A stretch of 64,000 bases of DNA, from positions 1,922,001 through 1,986,000 of the forward strand of contig NZ_CP067378.1 of NCBI RefSeq assembly GCF_019565505.1, read 5' to 3'. This DNA is from Flavobacterium davisii. GTDB lineage: Bacteria; Bacteroidota; Bacteroidia; Flavobacteriales; Flavobacteriaceae. Positions within the stretch are counted from its first letter, which is position 1. Every line of letters begins with the position of its first letter. Shown here in pieces: positions 63,022 through 64,000 of the stretch. A program made the translations under genes and the position numbers. The notes beneath the pieces were generated by a model. It made no database searches and had not been told where the DNA came from. It was given only the letters and a program-made list of their open reading frames with translations.

Positions 63022-64000
63022 TGGGATTAAGGCTTAAGAAATCATACAAATTTGCTTTTCGATCTTCAATATATATTACCCTGTTTTCTACAGGATTGGT
63101 GTTTGTGCTAACCTATCTGTTTTTTTCAATCAATTGGTTATTCATAATTGCTTTTGCTTTTTTAACGATGTCTTTCTCATTTTTTGTATTACAATATCGA
63201 GTAGAAAAATTTATTTATAAAAGAGTAAAAAAAATTTATGACGAAATTTCCTTTTTAGATGCAGTAGATTTTAAAAATCAAGCCATAACTACTGATATGG
63301 CTACACTAACTAAACAAGTTAAAAAATTTGCAACGGATAAAAAATTAGAAATTGAAATGCTAAAAGATCGAGAAGAATACAGAAGAGAATTTCTAGGAAA
63401 TGTTTCACATGAACTAAAAACCCCTCTTTTATACAGTTCAAGGCTATATTTCAACTCTATTGGATGGCGCACATAAAGATAAAATACTTCGAAAAAAATA
63501 TTTAGAACGAGCAGAAAAAGGTGTTGAGCGTTTGGTTTATATCGTTAATGATCTAGATATGATTGCAAAACTAGAATTAGGCGATGAAATACTAAATATT
63601 GAATCATTTGATATCGTATCATTAGCTCAAGACGTAATGGATTTATTAGAAATTAAAGCCAATACAAAAGAAATTACCTTAAGTTTTGATGAAAAATATG
63701 TTAAACCTATTCAAGTAGCGGCCGATAAGCAAAAAATTCAACAAGTTTTGATTAATTTAGTCGTAAACTCTATTAAATACGGAAAAGAAAAAGGATCAAC
63801 TGAAATTTGTATAGATGAGCTAGAAAATAACAAGGTTTTGATACGTGTTATGGACAATGGCGAAGGTATTGAACGAAAATATATTCCTAGGTTGTTTGAA
63901 CGCTTTTTTAGAGTAGATAAAAGTGGATCTCGTATGGAAGGAGGTTCTGGTTTGGGATTGTCTATTGTAAAGCATATTATAGAAGCTCATCATCAAAAAA
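63021..64000 (+). CDS. PhoR-like sensor histidine kinase (3' end beyond window, one frameshift)
   Basis: The visible part is about 325 residues after removing one inserted A near 63431 (HELKTPLFTVQGYISTLLDG). Two N-terminal membrane helices (about residues 14-36 and 37-56) have almost no periplasmic loop. The H-box GNVSHELKTPL carries the phosphorylated His. The ATP-binding domain shows the N-box LINLVVNSIKYG, the G1 box DNGEGIERKYIPRLFERFFR and the G2 box GGSGLGLSIVKHIIEAHH. The C-terminus is cut by the window edge. The small periplasmic loop and the H-box context resemble Bacteroidota PhoR. Confidence 0.88.

Overview
The window looks like chromosomal DNA of a Flavobacterium-like member of the Flavobacteriaceae. 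It is strongly AT-rich, it carries type IX secretion (T9SS) sorting domains and a SprE/PorW gene, several genes have the Bacteroidota promoter motif TAnnTTTG upstream, and the housekeeping gene order is flavobacterial. Roughly 30 single-base frameshifts interrupt otherwise intact genes, including atpB, atpF, atpG, fabH and accC. Most are one base missing from, or added to, a short homopolymer. I read them as assembly errors and give the reconstructed gene spans; corrected lengths come out as whole codons.

Region 1 (1-7.9 kb): small membrane proteins (DUF6341-like, DUF6427-like), upp, a cell-surface sugar cluster (GT90-like, DUF4254, GT9), a PaaE-type ferredoxin reductase, and a T9SS-exported PIG-L deacetylase with a discoidin domain. 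Region 2 (7.9-11.7 kb): a minus-strand, overlapping operon of prepilin-like proteins and a GspF/PilC-type membrane protein. It ends exactly at the remnant of an insertion-sequence terminus.

Region 3 (11.8-37.2 kb) is the most unusual part, a secreted Rhs/YD-repeat locus. In order it encodes a Skp/OmpH-like membrane-anchored protein, a lipoprotein, a 1784-residue Rhs shell-like protein, a 1027-residue secreted protein that ends with a shell-type C-terminus, a possible LolA-like periplasmic protein, a 3884-residue Rhs protein with a C-terminal toxin, and a candidate immunity protein. Downstream lies an orphan Rhs tip with a GxSxG lipase-like toxin and its own lipoprotein immunity candidate. A 251-bp direct repeat of the Rhs core joins the two tips. 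There is no VgrG, Hcp or PAAR gene, so delivery is probably Sec-dependent through the envelope rather than by a type VI system.

Region 4 (37.4-52 kb) is housekeeping: sprE/porW, a bactofilin, AtpZ/AtpI-like protein, atpB-E-F-H-A-G, ribE, pdxA, YceD-rpmF, fabH, accB and accC. Region 5 (52.3-55.6 kb) holds a secreted C1 cysteine peptidase, an IS110-family transposase and a MITE-like palindrome. Region 6 (55.6-64 kb) has T9SS-sorted surface proteins, a beta-helix lipoprotein, a TonB-dependent receptor, and a divergent PhoB/PhoR-like two-component system that runs off the right edge.
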